DNA from: Climacteris rufus | Lineage: Eukaryota > Chordata > Aves > Passeriformes > Climacteridae | NCBI GenBank assembly: GCA_013398175.1 | Contig: VZRZ01008251.1 | Span: 181,786 to 245,785 of the forward strand | Reading direction: 5' to 3' | DNA: 64,000 bases | In this document: piece by piece, positions 1-11,800 of the stretch | Numbering within the stretch: the first letter of the stretch is position 1 | How the letters are laid out: each line of letters opens with the position of its first letter | The notes under the pieces: model-generated | Told to the model about the DNA's origin: nothing | Seen by the model: the letters and a program-made list of their open reading frames with translations, nothing else | The model's database searches: none | Made by a program: the position numbers and the translations under genes

Positions 1-3000
1 GATGCTTTTCCACTTGTTATTCTGGTTATTTGTGCAAGATGGTAGGAGAAGGACTTCAGATGGACTTGGAGGGAACACGCTCTAACCTGGGATGCTAAAG
101 CACAGGGGAATGAGTGAATAGCCCAGGAATGAGGTTTATTGGTGGAAGAAGAATAAAGTACTGACAGAAGGTGGCTGTTTGGAGATATGTTTTTCTTCTG
201 CAGTTAGTTCTGTTACTTGTGCAGGTCCTTAACAAGCCTGTATGTAGGGCTGTCTGCTCAGGTCGGACTCAACGTGTATGCTCAGTCTGATTATTTGAAT
301 TAACTCTGCAGTAAAAATTCACTTTGCAGGTTAGCCTGAGCAGAGGGGTTGCAGGATTCTGGGGATTTAACAGGTTTGATGGTGAATACTGCAGGTCTGT
401 CCCCATATTTTGTTTTCAAAACACAGGTGATAGATTTCATGTGTTTCTCTCCCACTTCTCACCTACTGCAGTGGGTGCAAGTCAGAGCAGAAATCATTGT
501 TTCCAAGAAGCCTCTGTGTACTCAGATCATTTACCCCTTTGAATCCACAAGCAGGATGGCATTATAGTGACTGCTGTGACAAAACTGTGTGTGACATCTG
601 GGAACAACAGAGTCCATTGAGAAGGAGCAAGTAGTCTTTTCCTAATCAAGAGGGAGAGATTTTAATATGGATGTTTGTAAGGTTATTGTATCCAACATGA
701 TGTCTGAAATTTAAACTATAATGTGCTGTTATTATAAAATAACTGTCCTGGGGGCAGTTAGCAAGTGTTTCCAGTGAGTTAGAATTAAGAGATTGTAAAA
801 AAAAAAGCAAAAAAACAAATCCAACCCCAAACCACAACAAAGCCCCTCAGTCTAACATTATTGTTATTTTAAAAGTAATGCCATAACTATTCCTACTGAA
901 ACTAGTCACCTTTACTGAGTTGTCTTTGCCAGGGTTGTTTGGTGTGTGTAGGATTATGAAAAGAAGGAAAGGTGCTTGGGGACAGGTGTTTCTTTTCTTG
1001 TAAGTGCCATCTTTTTGTTATCCACGAAGCAGCTAGAGCGAGCCAGCCTTTGTTTGGTTACTCTTTTCAGAAAAAACAAAGCTCTTCCTCACAATGTTTA
1101 TGGTAGCTTGGCTCTAGTATGTGTCTATGAGCTGTGACAGCATCCTCGTGCTAGCCAGGCTTTGTTCCTCCTCCCTCGTGAGGGAACGCTAGGAAACCAG
1201 CTTTTAAGTGAAGCCTGTTTAATATGGCAAAAGCTGGGAGATGAATAGTTGCAGGTGTTCACAGCACTGGTATGAAATGGGCTGTTTGTGTTAGTGTTGT
1301 GGTAGCAACGATCCTTTTAATGAGGAGATGGTAATTTGGTCCAAAGCCCCTGTTTTCAGCTGTCCTCCTTTTGAAATAACCACTTTCAACCTGTTTCTGA
1401 GACTTGTTGCTTAACTAAGGCTCAACTGCAGAGAGGACCAACAGCTCTGAGCTAAACTTAGTCTCCCTACCCAGTATTGAGCATAATGACTTGTGTTTGG
1501 CTAAAGCAGAACTTGTGTTTGACCAAAGCATTTTTCAGAAGAAAGGCATCTTACCTTAGTTTTCAAACCTCAGAAGGTAAACTTGGGCTAACACTTTGTT
1601 TCCCTTCTAGCTGTTCCCACATTCAGTCCTTCCTGTTTAATGTGAGCTCTGTGTGCTGTGAACCTTCTTCAGCTCCCACTCGTTGGTGAATCAACTGCAC
1701 CTTTCTGTACAAGCAGGAGGAGCCTCTTTGTGCATCATCTGCCTGCCCCGATGAAGAGAGTTACCATGAATGGCTTGGCACTTCTAAAATCTTTAGGGCA
1801 AGTTACACATTCTGGGTTTGATTATTCATTAGGAGACACTTTACTGGGTTTTGACTGATTTGTGTAGAAAAGGTGTTGAGCTGTATAATCTCCATTCTTC
1901 CTCAGTATTCTTATGAAAATAACTCTTTAATACTAGCATTTCAAGTGAGATGAGGAATTTAATTTTCATGGAATCCGTGCAAAACAGCGGTAGTGAAGAT
2001 GATTCTGCCTGCTTACCTGCCAGATGCTTTCAGTGAAAGAGGTCTCTCTACAAGGTTCTGTTGAAAGCTGTGATCCTACATGGAAAGTTTTTAGCAGTTT
2101 TTAGCCATGCAAGGTGCATTTCTTCAGGTCTATGGTGATTCGTAGATTGTTTGTAAGGATCAGAGATGAATAAGGAAGAAAAGCAAACATATTAGTGTCA
2201 GGCTTAAACACTTTGGGGGCTTGGTGCATTTATTGGAAAGAGCCTGGGGGTTTATAGCTCAAAGATTATTGAAAATCACTGGTCAAGTTCAGCAGTTTGA
2301 GATTACAGGCACTGAGAAGGCAGCAGCAAAAACTCCATACCTGATCTGAGAGTAAACTGGCCTGGGTTTGTTCCTTGTGTGGAGGCTTAGGTGGAAAGTC
2401 TATGAAAATCTTGGATCTAACAGGACAGATACAAGATTGGTTCTGGCAGAGAAAGCCATTTCTCCTGTAGCACAGGAGGTAACCCTTGTGCCTTCAGATG
2501 CAGATTCCCAGCTCAGTTTTCTGATGGAACAAATTCCTCCTGAGTAAGGACAATTGTTCCATTCAATGGCTACTTCAAGACTGGGCTGGATGCTCTGCTC
2601 TCCAGACTGAACAGGTCCATGCCAGGATGTTCTTGCCCACTAGCTGGCTTTTATTATATTTATGATTGAAATGGGATTTTCCTTCAAAGATCCTGTGTTC
2701 TGTCAGTTATGACTTTACAAACCAAGCCAGTCACTGTGGGACAGAAACTTTATGTTTGTTCGTTAATGGATACTTGCTTCAAGCTGGAAGAAAACTTACT
2801 TGGACACAATCTTCAGGATCAGACATTCAAATAAACAACTGATGTTCATCAAAATGTTTATTAAAACTTCTTAAAGTTATTATTGAAGAGGATATAAAAA
2901 TAACAACCATAAGGTTGACATTTTACTTCCCAGATCAGAAAGTTAAGGTCCTTTAATGGGCTTTAATGATGTTTGCATAGCAGCGGGGTCACACATTTCA

Positions 3001-5906
3001 TGCATATGCAGCAAGGGGGAATCCCTTCTTTCTAGGTCCATGCAGAGTCAGCTGCATTGGCAGGGAATGGGACTCTGTACTGCACATATGACTGCATGAT
3101 AGACTGAGCCAATTGTGTGTTTGCTTTACTCTGTGTCTGTGATCAGTGCTGACCCGTTCTAGCTGTGTGCATTATGTCATGGACAAGCTGCAATAATGTA
3201 AGAAGAAATAGCAGAGTGCAGTATCATCACATTCTGGTGTCTGAGATGCTACATGTAAGAAATGCTCAATCTGTCATGGTTGGATTTTCTGCTGCTCAGA
3301 GACAGAAGGATCCAGCTCTTTGGAATCTGTGTGATGAGCTCATGTTGGCCAGCACCTCTGATGGTCTTAAATGGAGTAATTGTATCCGCTGAGCTCCCGA
3401 TTTTGTAAAGTCTTACGCAGCTTTCCAGCCTTGTGATGTACAGCTTCCCTAAATTTTTGGTGTGATGTGAGAAATTTTGGGTGAAATTCCCTGCTCTGTT
3501 AGGTATGAGGTCAGCCTAAATGATCTGTCTTGGCCATAAAAAGAAAACAAATCCTGTTGCCCAGGCTTGCCAGCATCTGGACATCTTGCTGCTCTACTCT
3601 GAGTGGAGGTCACGATTTTGTGGACTCTGGAAAACTTTACTTAAAAATCCATTTGCAAATCCATAAGGAAATGTGTGACTGGGGGCTTAGGTAGTCACAG
3701 CTGGAGTATTGTGCTGCTGGTGACAGCAGTGTGTGTCCTCTAGCTTGGGGGAAGCATGGTGAATTTAGCACAGAGCATTTAAAATGAAATCTGTATGTGC
3801 TGCCTTCTTTAATACCACATAAACTCTTCAAGCATAACCTTTCCAGTGCTGCATCTTTAGGGAAGCATTTGCTATCATAAGATATATTTTATGTTGTTTG
3901 CTGCTTTACATATAGAAAACTTATTGATTTAGGACCCAAAATGCATCTCTCCCTCTCCAAAGAACAACTGGGAGAGAAAAAAATGCAGGCAAACCTTAAG
4001 GGTTTGAAGTAAATGAACTCCTGCTGCAGTTGCACACTTGCACACATCTGGTGCAACTGAAATTTAAGAGTTGAATACATCCACATCTGACCATGGTAGG
4101 GTCCAAACATTACTGTTGACACTGGTTTTCTTTTTGGATAGGTGCACTGGCAGAGTCACTAGCATGTGGAGCCTTGTCAGCTCTCTTAATCTAATAGACT
4201 GTTCTTGCCCAGACCATTGTGTGTCAGTATTTTATGTACCAAATGTAGCCAGGTTTAATAATCAGCCATTTGCCCACCTTCTGCCAAACTTTTTTTTTCC
4301 CTTTTTGTCACAATTTAATGTTTGAGTCAAAATCTGCTATGGTAACAAATTATATACATGTTAAAAAATGAAAATAAAGATGGAAAGCAGAGTCACAAAA
4401 GGTAACAAGAGTTCAAAGCAATGTCATTTGAGTTTTTTATTTTTAAAGACTTGAATTCAGCCCCATTTTAAAATTGATTTTATTTCTGTTATGTATTGTG
4501 AGAAGCTTACAAAGAAATGGATACTGCTTGAAAGCATGACTGTAGCTCTGTGTATGTAAAGCTGTGAAAGTATTCCCTGTGTGGGTCTAATTTGATCTAT
4601 TTGCTTTTTAGTTGTTAAACAATAATTTGTGGAGCTTTTTGACTTACGTTTTCTTACTTGGCACAGTTGCCTTCAGGTAGCACCTGTTGATATTATTTAT
4701 GTTTGTTTCTAGCAACTATACAGATGATATAAAATACATTACCAAAAAGTGGTTTTTCTTGTTTTATTGCATTTTTAAAAGGGCCCTTCACTTGCCTTGC
4801 TGGTGGCATGAGGTGCTGCTGTCATGTACTGGGTTATGATGCTGAGGACTGGGGACCTTGGAGGAGCATCTCTGGGGATTTACCTGCCTGGCAAACACCA
4901 GCACCAGCTGGAGGGGAGCTCAGTCACTGGGAGGGCATTGGAATGGACTCACCCAGTATCTTTGTGATTTTAATGTTTAGTAGGTTATTTCTTATTCTGT
5001 AGTGATTTTCTCACTCTGAAGTACCACAGCTTGAGTGAAACATAAACATTTTGGAATCTAAAATGTGGATCTAGGTTCTGCAGCTGGATAGGTGTTTGTA
5101 ATTTGATGTTGGTTGCATGAAGGACGCTGGTAAAGGCCTGTGTGTCCAAGGTATCGACCACTTTGATCATTATGTCCTGAGCTGGAGCAGTTCTGGCCCT
5201 GTCACATGCAATGAGTGACATCATCCAGGTCTGGTGTCTGCTTTACTGGGACTTGGGCTCTTCTTTGGTAATTTGATTTGGAGATTTGTTTAAGTAATGG
5301 CCGTAATTGAGTGCCCTTAACAAAGAAACCCACAGCCTAACATAAATGTAAAGCTTGGTGCCTTACCAGGCTTCCACAGTCCAGTTCTTCTGCAGGTCAC
5401 AGAGCACCATGTTCTCTAATCTGTGCTTTTTCAGTCTGTTCCTAATTGTGTGGAGGAGCTTTGACATGATCCCAGCATTCACTGGAACTGCTTAAGTTTT
5501 GGGATGTCCCAGGATGATTAGTGTGTCTTGGTGAACAATGGTCTAAGCAGCTCATTAAATTGTAGTGTATCCTCCTCCTTGCCTGTGTTTACTCCTGACT
5601 TCTGCAGGGCTGATTAGAGGCTTGGCAGGAACTGTATGGTTATGCTCTAGATACACTTTGGATACATTATTGTCACAGCTGAGGTATTGCAAAAGCCGTG
5701 CTGTTCCAGTCTTTACCCTACTGAGGTACCTCTTTTGATTGTGCAATATCTGTGCCTAATTACACAGCAATTGCAGTGTGCCACCAGCCACCCACAATTC
5801 ATTGTCAGCTCCTTGGGGATGCAAATGAAAAAGAAAAGATAATGTTTTCTTTCTTCAGTCCAGTGATTTAGCTTGCCTGTGTTTTTTTAATCCCCTGCTC
5901 CTCCAG
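1..5906 (+). other. DIS3L2: 3' part of an upstream DIS3L2 intron
   Basis: No coding exon is visible. The DIS3L2 frame begins only at 5907, in phase 0, so the preceding exon lies before base 1. The sequence is AT-rich, unique-looking intron with short ORFs that show no family resemblance. One possible CR1/L3-type 3' tail lies near 3475-3545 (listed separately). Simple A-rich tracts occur near 795-830. I see nothing else that can be supported. Confidence 0.85.
3475..3545 (+). mobile_element. Possible fossil CR1/L3-type LINE 3' tail
   Basis: The stretch GTGAAATTCCCTGCTCTG... followed by GAGGTCAGCCTAAATGATCT and tcttggcc resembles, from memory, the 3' end of ancient amniote CR1/L3 LINEs (gaggtcagactagatgatct, then cttctggcc). 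Only the last 70 bases or so are recognisable and the match is imperfect. A repeat-library comparison would be needed to accept it. Confidence 0.35.
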
Positions 5907-6141
5907 GTAATAAAGCCAGATGGTAGTGACAAAGAAACAGAAGTCACACATGAATCAGATGTCCCTGAGGATATGTTGGGGACTTGCATTCCACAAGAGG
6001 CAGCGAAAGGCGACGCTCAAAGTCCGGATGTCATTATAGAAGCTCAATTTGATGATAATGATGCAGAGCATGGACAAGGCCACTTGCAGGATACGCTGAC
6101 TGATGACATTAAGAAACTTTCCCTGGATACTGGTGAAAAGG
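5907..6141 (+). CDS. DIS3L2: DIS3L2 exon A (internal exon, probably human exon 6 equivalent)
   Basis: Internal coding exon of the 3'-5' exoribonuclease DIS3L2. The acceptor follows a T/C-rich tract (ctgctcctccag) and the donor is G|GTGAGT. It is read in phase 0 from GTA, giving VIKPDGSDKETEVTHESDVP at the start, then SPDVIIEAQFDDNDAEHGQG, and DDIKKLSLDTGEK at the end; the last base opens a split codon (phase 1). These blocks match human DIS3L2 around residues 123-201, the acidic, poorly conserved region that interrupts the first cold-shock domain (human numbering from memory). The length is 235 nt, and deletion of the human counterpart, exon 6, is reported in Perlman syndrome. The acidic Asp/Glu-rich composition with no catalytic motif fits a flexible insertion. 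The segment carries no start codon of its own and depends on exons upstream of the window. Confidence 0.95.
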
Positions 6142-7355
6142 GTGAGTAGATCAGATTGCTGATTTAGGTCTTTATTTGAGCAAACTATTGAAGTGTTACT
6201 TCGTTGCCTTGCTTTGCTGCGGGATGTAAAATACAGGCATAAAAGCTTAACACCTTATTGCTTCTATCCCTTTCTGCTAAACTGTCTTCATAGTTTTGAA
6301 TGGATATTAATGGCTGGGTTTTACAAAGTTTTGAGTGGTGCAAAGTAAATCCGTGAAACAGAAGTCACACCTTTAGATTTGCAGTTCTCAGGGCTGTCTG
6401 GGGACTGCTGGTTGCTGTTTAATTCAAGGTGCTGCTGTAGTGGTTTCCTTCCTTGCAGCATGGCTGGCCAATCTGTGTGTCTCAGTTTGGGGATAAGAAT
6501 ATATTTCCTTGGGGGCAGTTAGGTTTGTTGCTGTTTTCAAACAGTTGAGTTATGAGCAACTTAAAGATTTGATCCGTTTAAAAAGAAAATTGCACTAAAA
6601 CCTAAAGCCAATTATGCGATCTGTTTTGAAGGCAAACCTATTTTATTCTGAATCTGAATCCCATCCAAGCCATCAAGTGTTGCTTAGGGCAAAATAAAAT
6701 AGGCTCCCCTGTCCCTAAACTATGCTTATGCCGCTCTTTGCATGTCCCTTCTAGTACTAAATCCCTTCTTGAAGAGCTGTGTGTTGAAAGGATTCTGACA
6801 ATTGGCACATTTAACATGTGCTTTCAGCTGCTCATGAAAAGTTTGCCAGGACAGATATTCTGGTGTGTTCCTGTTGTTTGCCCCAGTTGTCTAGAAAAGA
6901 TGGCACTAACTCAGGACCTAAGTAGTTGTTGAACTCTGACAAATCTTGGTGAAGGTTGTAAAGCTGTCCTATTTAATACCTCAAGTTTTCCTGAGATATT
7001 GCTTTTGAAGATGCACACACCCCTGCCTGTACTGTTGGTAAACTTCCATTTTTCACACCCATCTGTTAATAAAACAGGAAATAGTATTTGAATGGAAGTG
7101 TTGTGAAACACTGGTTTCAGCTCATGAGTGGAGCTGCCACCTTACCAGTTTGTGATGCTGTTTCCTTCTGGGTATCTCCACTGTTGAGTACCTGCCAAGG
7201 CATGTGAACCAACTCACATCTTGTTCTGTTCTTTCCCAGCATACAGCTTGAGTTGGGAGTTACTCATCTTGTCTGTGGATGTCTCACACAGGTGGTTTTT
7301 AACCCCAGCTGTTTTGCAGTCTATTTGTAGCTGCACACCATTGAGCCACTTTGAC

Positions 7356-7865
7356 TCAACCATTGTCCCGAGCCACATCTTGTGTCTGTTGCATCTTTGT
7401 TGCTTCGGATAGCAATGCCAAATTAAACATCAGAGAAATTAATTGTAGTTTGATACCAGCTTCTAAAATAAATACAGGCTTGAGCCAGTATTTAACTTCA
7501 GTTGTGTGACTGTGCTTTAGTGTAAAGAGTTGATGAGAGTTTTGTTGGGGTCTTTTTGGTGCATCATAGTTCCTCGAAATGCTCTGGAGTGACCTGTGTT
7601 GGAGGTTATCAAGCCGTCTGTCAAAATCTGTGCCATCTGAGTGGGTTTTGCCATTTGATTCTGCCTTTGGAGAATATTTGCAGGACAAATGTGAGATCAG
7701 CTTATTGTCTGCACAGTTGAAATCCAGCTTACTTTTCCACTGCAGCTGCCTAAGGCAGCTGTTTTCTTTTGTTTTCAAAGCCTTTCTGTGTTCATCCTTA
7801 ACAAGCCTTGTGGCTGGTGTGGATGTGCCAGTTAGATTTCTGCTGAGTTTGTATTTTGCTATCAC
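7356..7865 (-). other. Unrecognised antisense ORF of about 169 codons, possible decayed pseudogene or chance
   Basis: This is the longest open frame in the window, antisense within the A-B intron. The frame is open slightly further upstream, to a stop just before a Pro-Lys-Glu-Leu run. The translation is hydrophilic and rich in Lys, Ser and Gln (for example DGTDFDRRLDNLQHRSLQS). No domain, signal peptide or family motif is recognisable. A second ORF of similar composition lies upstream on the same strand (8170-7976), separated by stops. The opposite strand is also open over 7579-7947, which weakens the case for coding. I see no poly(A) tail or target-site duplication that would mark a retrocopy. 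Treat it as an unproven ORF. Confidence 0.15.
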
Positions 7866-8784
7866 CTCTTTAAATACTTGCTTCAGCTCCTTTGGCTATA
7901 TAACCCATATGGAGTTTTCCCTACTTTCTTCTTTCTCTGCTTTTTAATGCCCTCCCTTTTTTATACATATAAAGTTTACGATGCTGCTTTTTCTGAAGGT
8001 GTTTTTGAGTAGTTGATGATTGCTTTGGCTTGTTTCCTGTCCTTCATACAATTTCTCATATCATCACTTATCCAGATTTTAAGTCTTGCCTGGAAAACAG
8101 CTATAGTTGTTTTAGCATCACTGATAACTGTCATGAAAAAAGAAAAAATGCTGCCAAATTCAGCCTTCACAGGTGTGGCTCAAAATGCTCTTTTAAAAGC
8201 ACCAAACATACACTTTCTCATGGCAGAACTTAACCTTAGAGGGTAATACCTGCTGGACTTCCTAAGGCTGTCCACTGGAACATGGTGCTGGCATCAGGAG
8301 GCAGAGAGCATTGGAGGGTTGGACTGTGGTGGGTGGAGGTGTCTTCCCTGTGTGACCTGGGGCTCTCCTGGAGGAGCTGCTTGGCTGGTGCTGCCAGTTG
8401 AGCTTTCCAGTTAACTGCATATGAGCCTTTTCTTTCGTGTCACCTCCCTTCTGCTGGAAACAACTACTGCAGCAAAACAGAGAGGTGGATGGGATTTGGG
8501 ATCCCATGGGGAAATTGCTTCCTGACCCACCAAACCCAGTGCTTTGCTTGCTTTCCCTGAGAGCTCTGCAGGGTTTATCACCCGACCCCATCGCATGGCC
8601 TTATGCACAGAAGGGAGCAGGAGAAATTTTCCATGCCCAGCACAACTCTTAAATGAACTTGTGATGGGCTTTCTTCCTTTTTTGGAAGGCTTTTTTTGAA
8701 GGTTTCAAGCTGGACAAAGATGCTATCAAGGATATTATATTAAATAAAATCAAGACACAGTCTATCATGTTCCCTTGTGCACTT

Positions 8785-8852
8785 TATGTATGTATGTATT
8801 TGCATACATATGTGTGTATGTGTATATTTATAAAAGGATCCATATATATAAG
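8785..8852. repeat. TATG/TG/TA simple-sequence tract
   Basis: Alternating purine-pyrimidine sequence of the form ATGTATGTATGTATTTGCATACATATGTG, followed by TGTATATTTATA and CATATATATA. TATGTATG and CATACATA can pair as a small 8-bp hairpin. It is likely a polymorphic microsatellite. Confidence 0.75.
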
Positions 8853-11800
8853 ACCTACCCACAATTCATACTAAACAAAAAACCCACCAGGTTTCTGGAG
8901 GTGAAAAATATCTGTAACTACTGTGAAAGAATCAAAAGTAAATTTTACTTATTCTGGGAAAAAAACCCCAGAGCCACATTGAGATGGTGCTCAAATCTTT
9001 GTGCACGAACACAAGCTCTGCAGTTTGCTGCTCTCAATTGCAAGATGCCTTCTGTCCTTTCTGATGGAGGATTGCACAATATCTCTGCTGGCTCATTTGT
9101 TCTGCTGCTGATGGTCAGAATGAACCATGAAGAATACAAGTAGACGTGTCATTCGAATAAGAGCACTCAGAGTGCAGACTGTTTGGATGTCTTTTCTGCT
9201 CTGGCCTGTGTCCCATCCTTTGTCATGGCTCTGTTCCTCTTCAGAGCACAGTCACCCCCTCCATCTCTAGTTACACACTGGGGCAAATAATTTTGGGGTT
9301 GGCCCTTGCTGTCAGAAGTTCTGAAGCATGAAACATCGTGTACACTGATTATGGGTCATATTTGAGGGACTGAATTTCCCTGAAGTCGTTGTACCTTGGA
9401 TTTCCTGTGCCTCCATGGGGCTTAGAGAAAACTGGTAGTAATTGTTATTATACACGAGTCTGCAGCCTTGCAGATGTTGGATCTGTCCTCACTAAGTGCT
9501 GCTGTTATGAGAGCTGTGCTTCCTGCCCTTCTCCTCCTAAGACTCCAGAAGGGATGCGATAAGCAAGAGGGAAACTCACAGAAGTGAAGACACCATTGCA
9601 TTCAGCCTAATTCTCAGTCCATATACTTTCTTGTGCTCGTAAAAGTGTGTCAGTCTTGCTTTGCTCAAGGATATTTAAATAGAAATTCATAACTGGTGTC
9701 ACTCTGTCAGAAGTTGTCCTGGTCAAACAAGTTTGCTCTGCTTTTCTGGACTCTTATTGCAGAGAAGTGGTGTTAAAGATTATCTTCCAAAAGTCTTTGG
9801 TCTAGGCAGTGACAAGCCATTTTCCTCTCCCAGCACATGGTTCTACACAAAGAGCAATATGGTCCTGTTCCAAAGTTACATTGTCTGAATGTTAAGCTTT
9901 GCTACTTGGTCTTGCAAAGTTGAAAGTATCATTTTCTCTTGCATTTTCAGCTGTATTTCCAAGGTATAATTATCTACATGCTGAACAAACTTTCTGTTTT
10001 TTCCTTAAGGACAGTAAGAATGAGCACCCTGGAGAAAGTTTCTCAGCTCCCTTAGGAGTGTCCTTCAAACCCTTTCTGGGATTTTATGTGCCTGTTGAAA
10101 TGCAGGCAGAGAACAAGGCAAGGGCATCATAACAGTAGTCTGAACACCAGTGTGTACACAAGAAAAAGTAATTCCCTGTACAGCTTAGTACTGACATGCA
10201 AGTCCTCTGTGTTTTACCCCAAGACCTCCACAGAACTCATCCACCAGTCAACATGACCTTTGCCAGGTCTGTAAGTCTTTTCCTTAATCCTCATTCACAT
10301 TGACTACTGCAACGGAGGTCATGTAAGTTTTATCTTATCACTTAGTACTGTCCTAGAATACATTATTTCTGTGACTTTTCACTGCAGTAGGAGGATTTTC
10401 TTTATACTCCATTTCAATATGTAATAAAAAATAGAAACTCTCAGTATCTCTCAACCTGGGAAAAGTGCAAAATGTTCTGTACAGAATGGTTTATGATGCT
10501 GTATCCCTACACTGACTTCATACAAATGTGAGATGTCTCTTGTTAAATATTGGAATCAGATTACTCTGATAAAGAAACATCGGCAATTGAACAGTAGCAG
10601 CTACTTGCACTCGTGAGAATGGCAGCTGTTCTCATAAAAGTGCCTCAGCCCTTCTTAGCAAAAAGATATTCAAATAAAAGCTTGTAAAACTGTGTCCCTA
10701 TGCCAAAAACTATCCTTGTCAAACTAGTTTGCTTGGCTTTTTTCAACTCTTCTCACGGGAGATCTTACTATACCAGATACACAGAATATCCTGCTTCCCA
10801 CAGGGGTGGAAGTCATCAAACTGGTGGACTGGCTGCCTTGGCAGCAATCAGAGAGTTGTGTTTGTTCAGGATTTCCACTTACACCTACTGCAGATCGGGG
10901 CTTGGATATGTGACTGTCCAAAGCTTGCTCACTGCCTTGACGTAATGAAGTTTGAATAGAAATGGCTCATTTACAGGCAAAGTAGACTCACACAAACTGA
11001 GTCTACATGGATGCATGGGTAGAGTCAACAGCATTCTGGTTGGAGCTGCTGCAGGATGTGCTCCTGTCTCCCTGTCTGTTCAGCATTTGCCAGGTGAACA
11101 CTGATCAATCTCTTCCAAGTCAAATGTGACTGTCAATCTCTAGTAGCCCTGATAAAGGCAGAAATTATAACCTGAAATTGCTTGGTGTCCACACTGCTGC
11201 TGACTGGAGGCTGTATTTTGAGTATTTCAGGATTGCTTGGCTTAACTCAAATGGTGGCATTTGGTAGCTTCACTGTATGGTTGTGTAATAATGGTACCAA
11301 GCCTTTCTTTTCTCAAGATGATGCTCTGGAGTCAGTGCTTAGGAGGGTTTTTGGTTCTTTCTAAGAAAATGGAAAAAAGTATTTATAATACAGAATTTAG
11401 TCTCTGTTTCGCATTTCTGCACCTTCTCATGCACTTCCATGTCCCCTCTTGTGCTTTTGGGCCTTCTCTCTTCTTTTAAGCTTCTAAGCTGCCTGCCTTT
11501 TGAGCCTTCCTCTGGCACCTGGAGTCCTGCAGTTATCAGTGTCTCATACTGGCCCAGGCAGAGTTCAGAGTGTTACAGCTATTCGTGTCCTTGGCCAGGT
11601 CTGGTAGGACAAGGATGATGGTGACAAAAATCTGGACCAAATGCTGACCCTCTGCTCTGCTTAGGCTCACCCTTCTTTCAGTTTAGCTGCCATGAAGTCT
11701 GGCAGATTTGGAGTCCACCAACGTCACTGGCTGCTGGAAGGAACACATGTTCTTATCCCTCCTCTTCAGAGGCTCCTGTTCACTCTGAGTGCTTTTAAGG

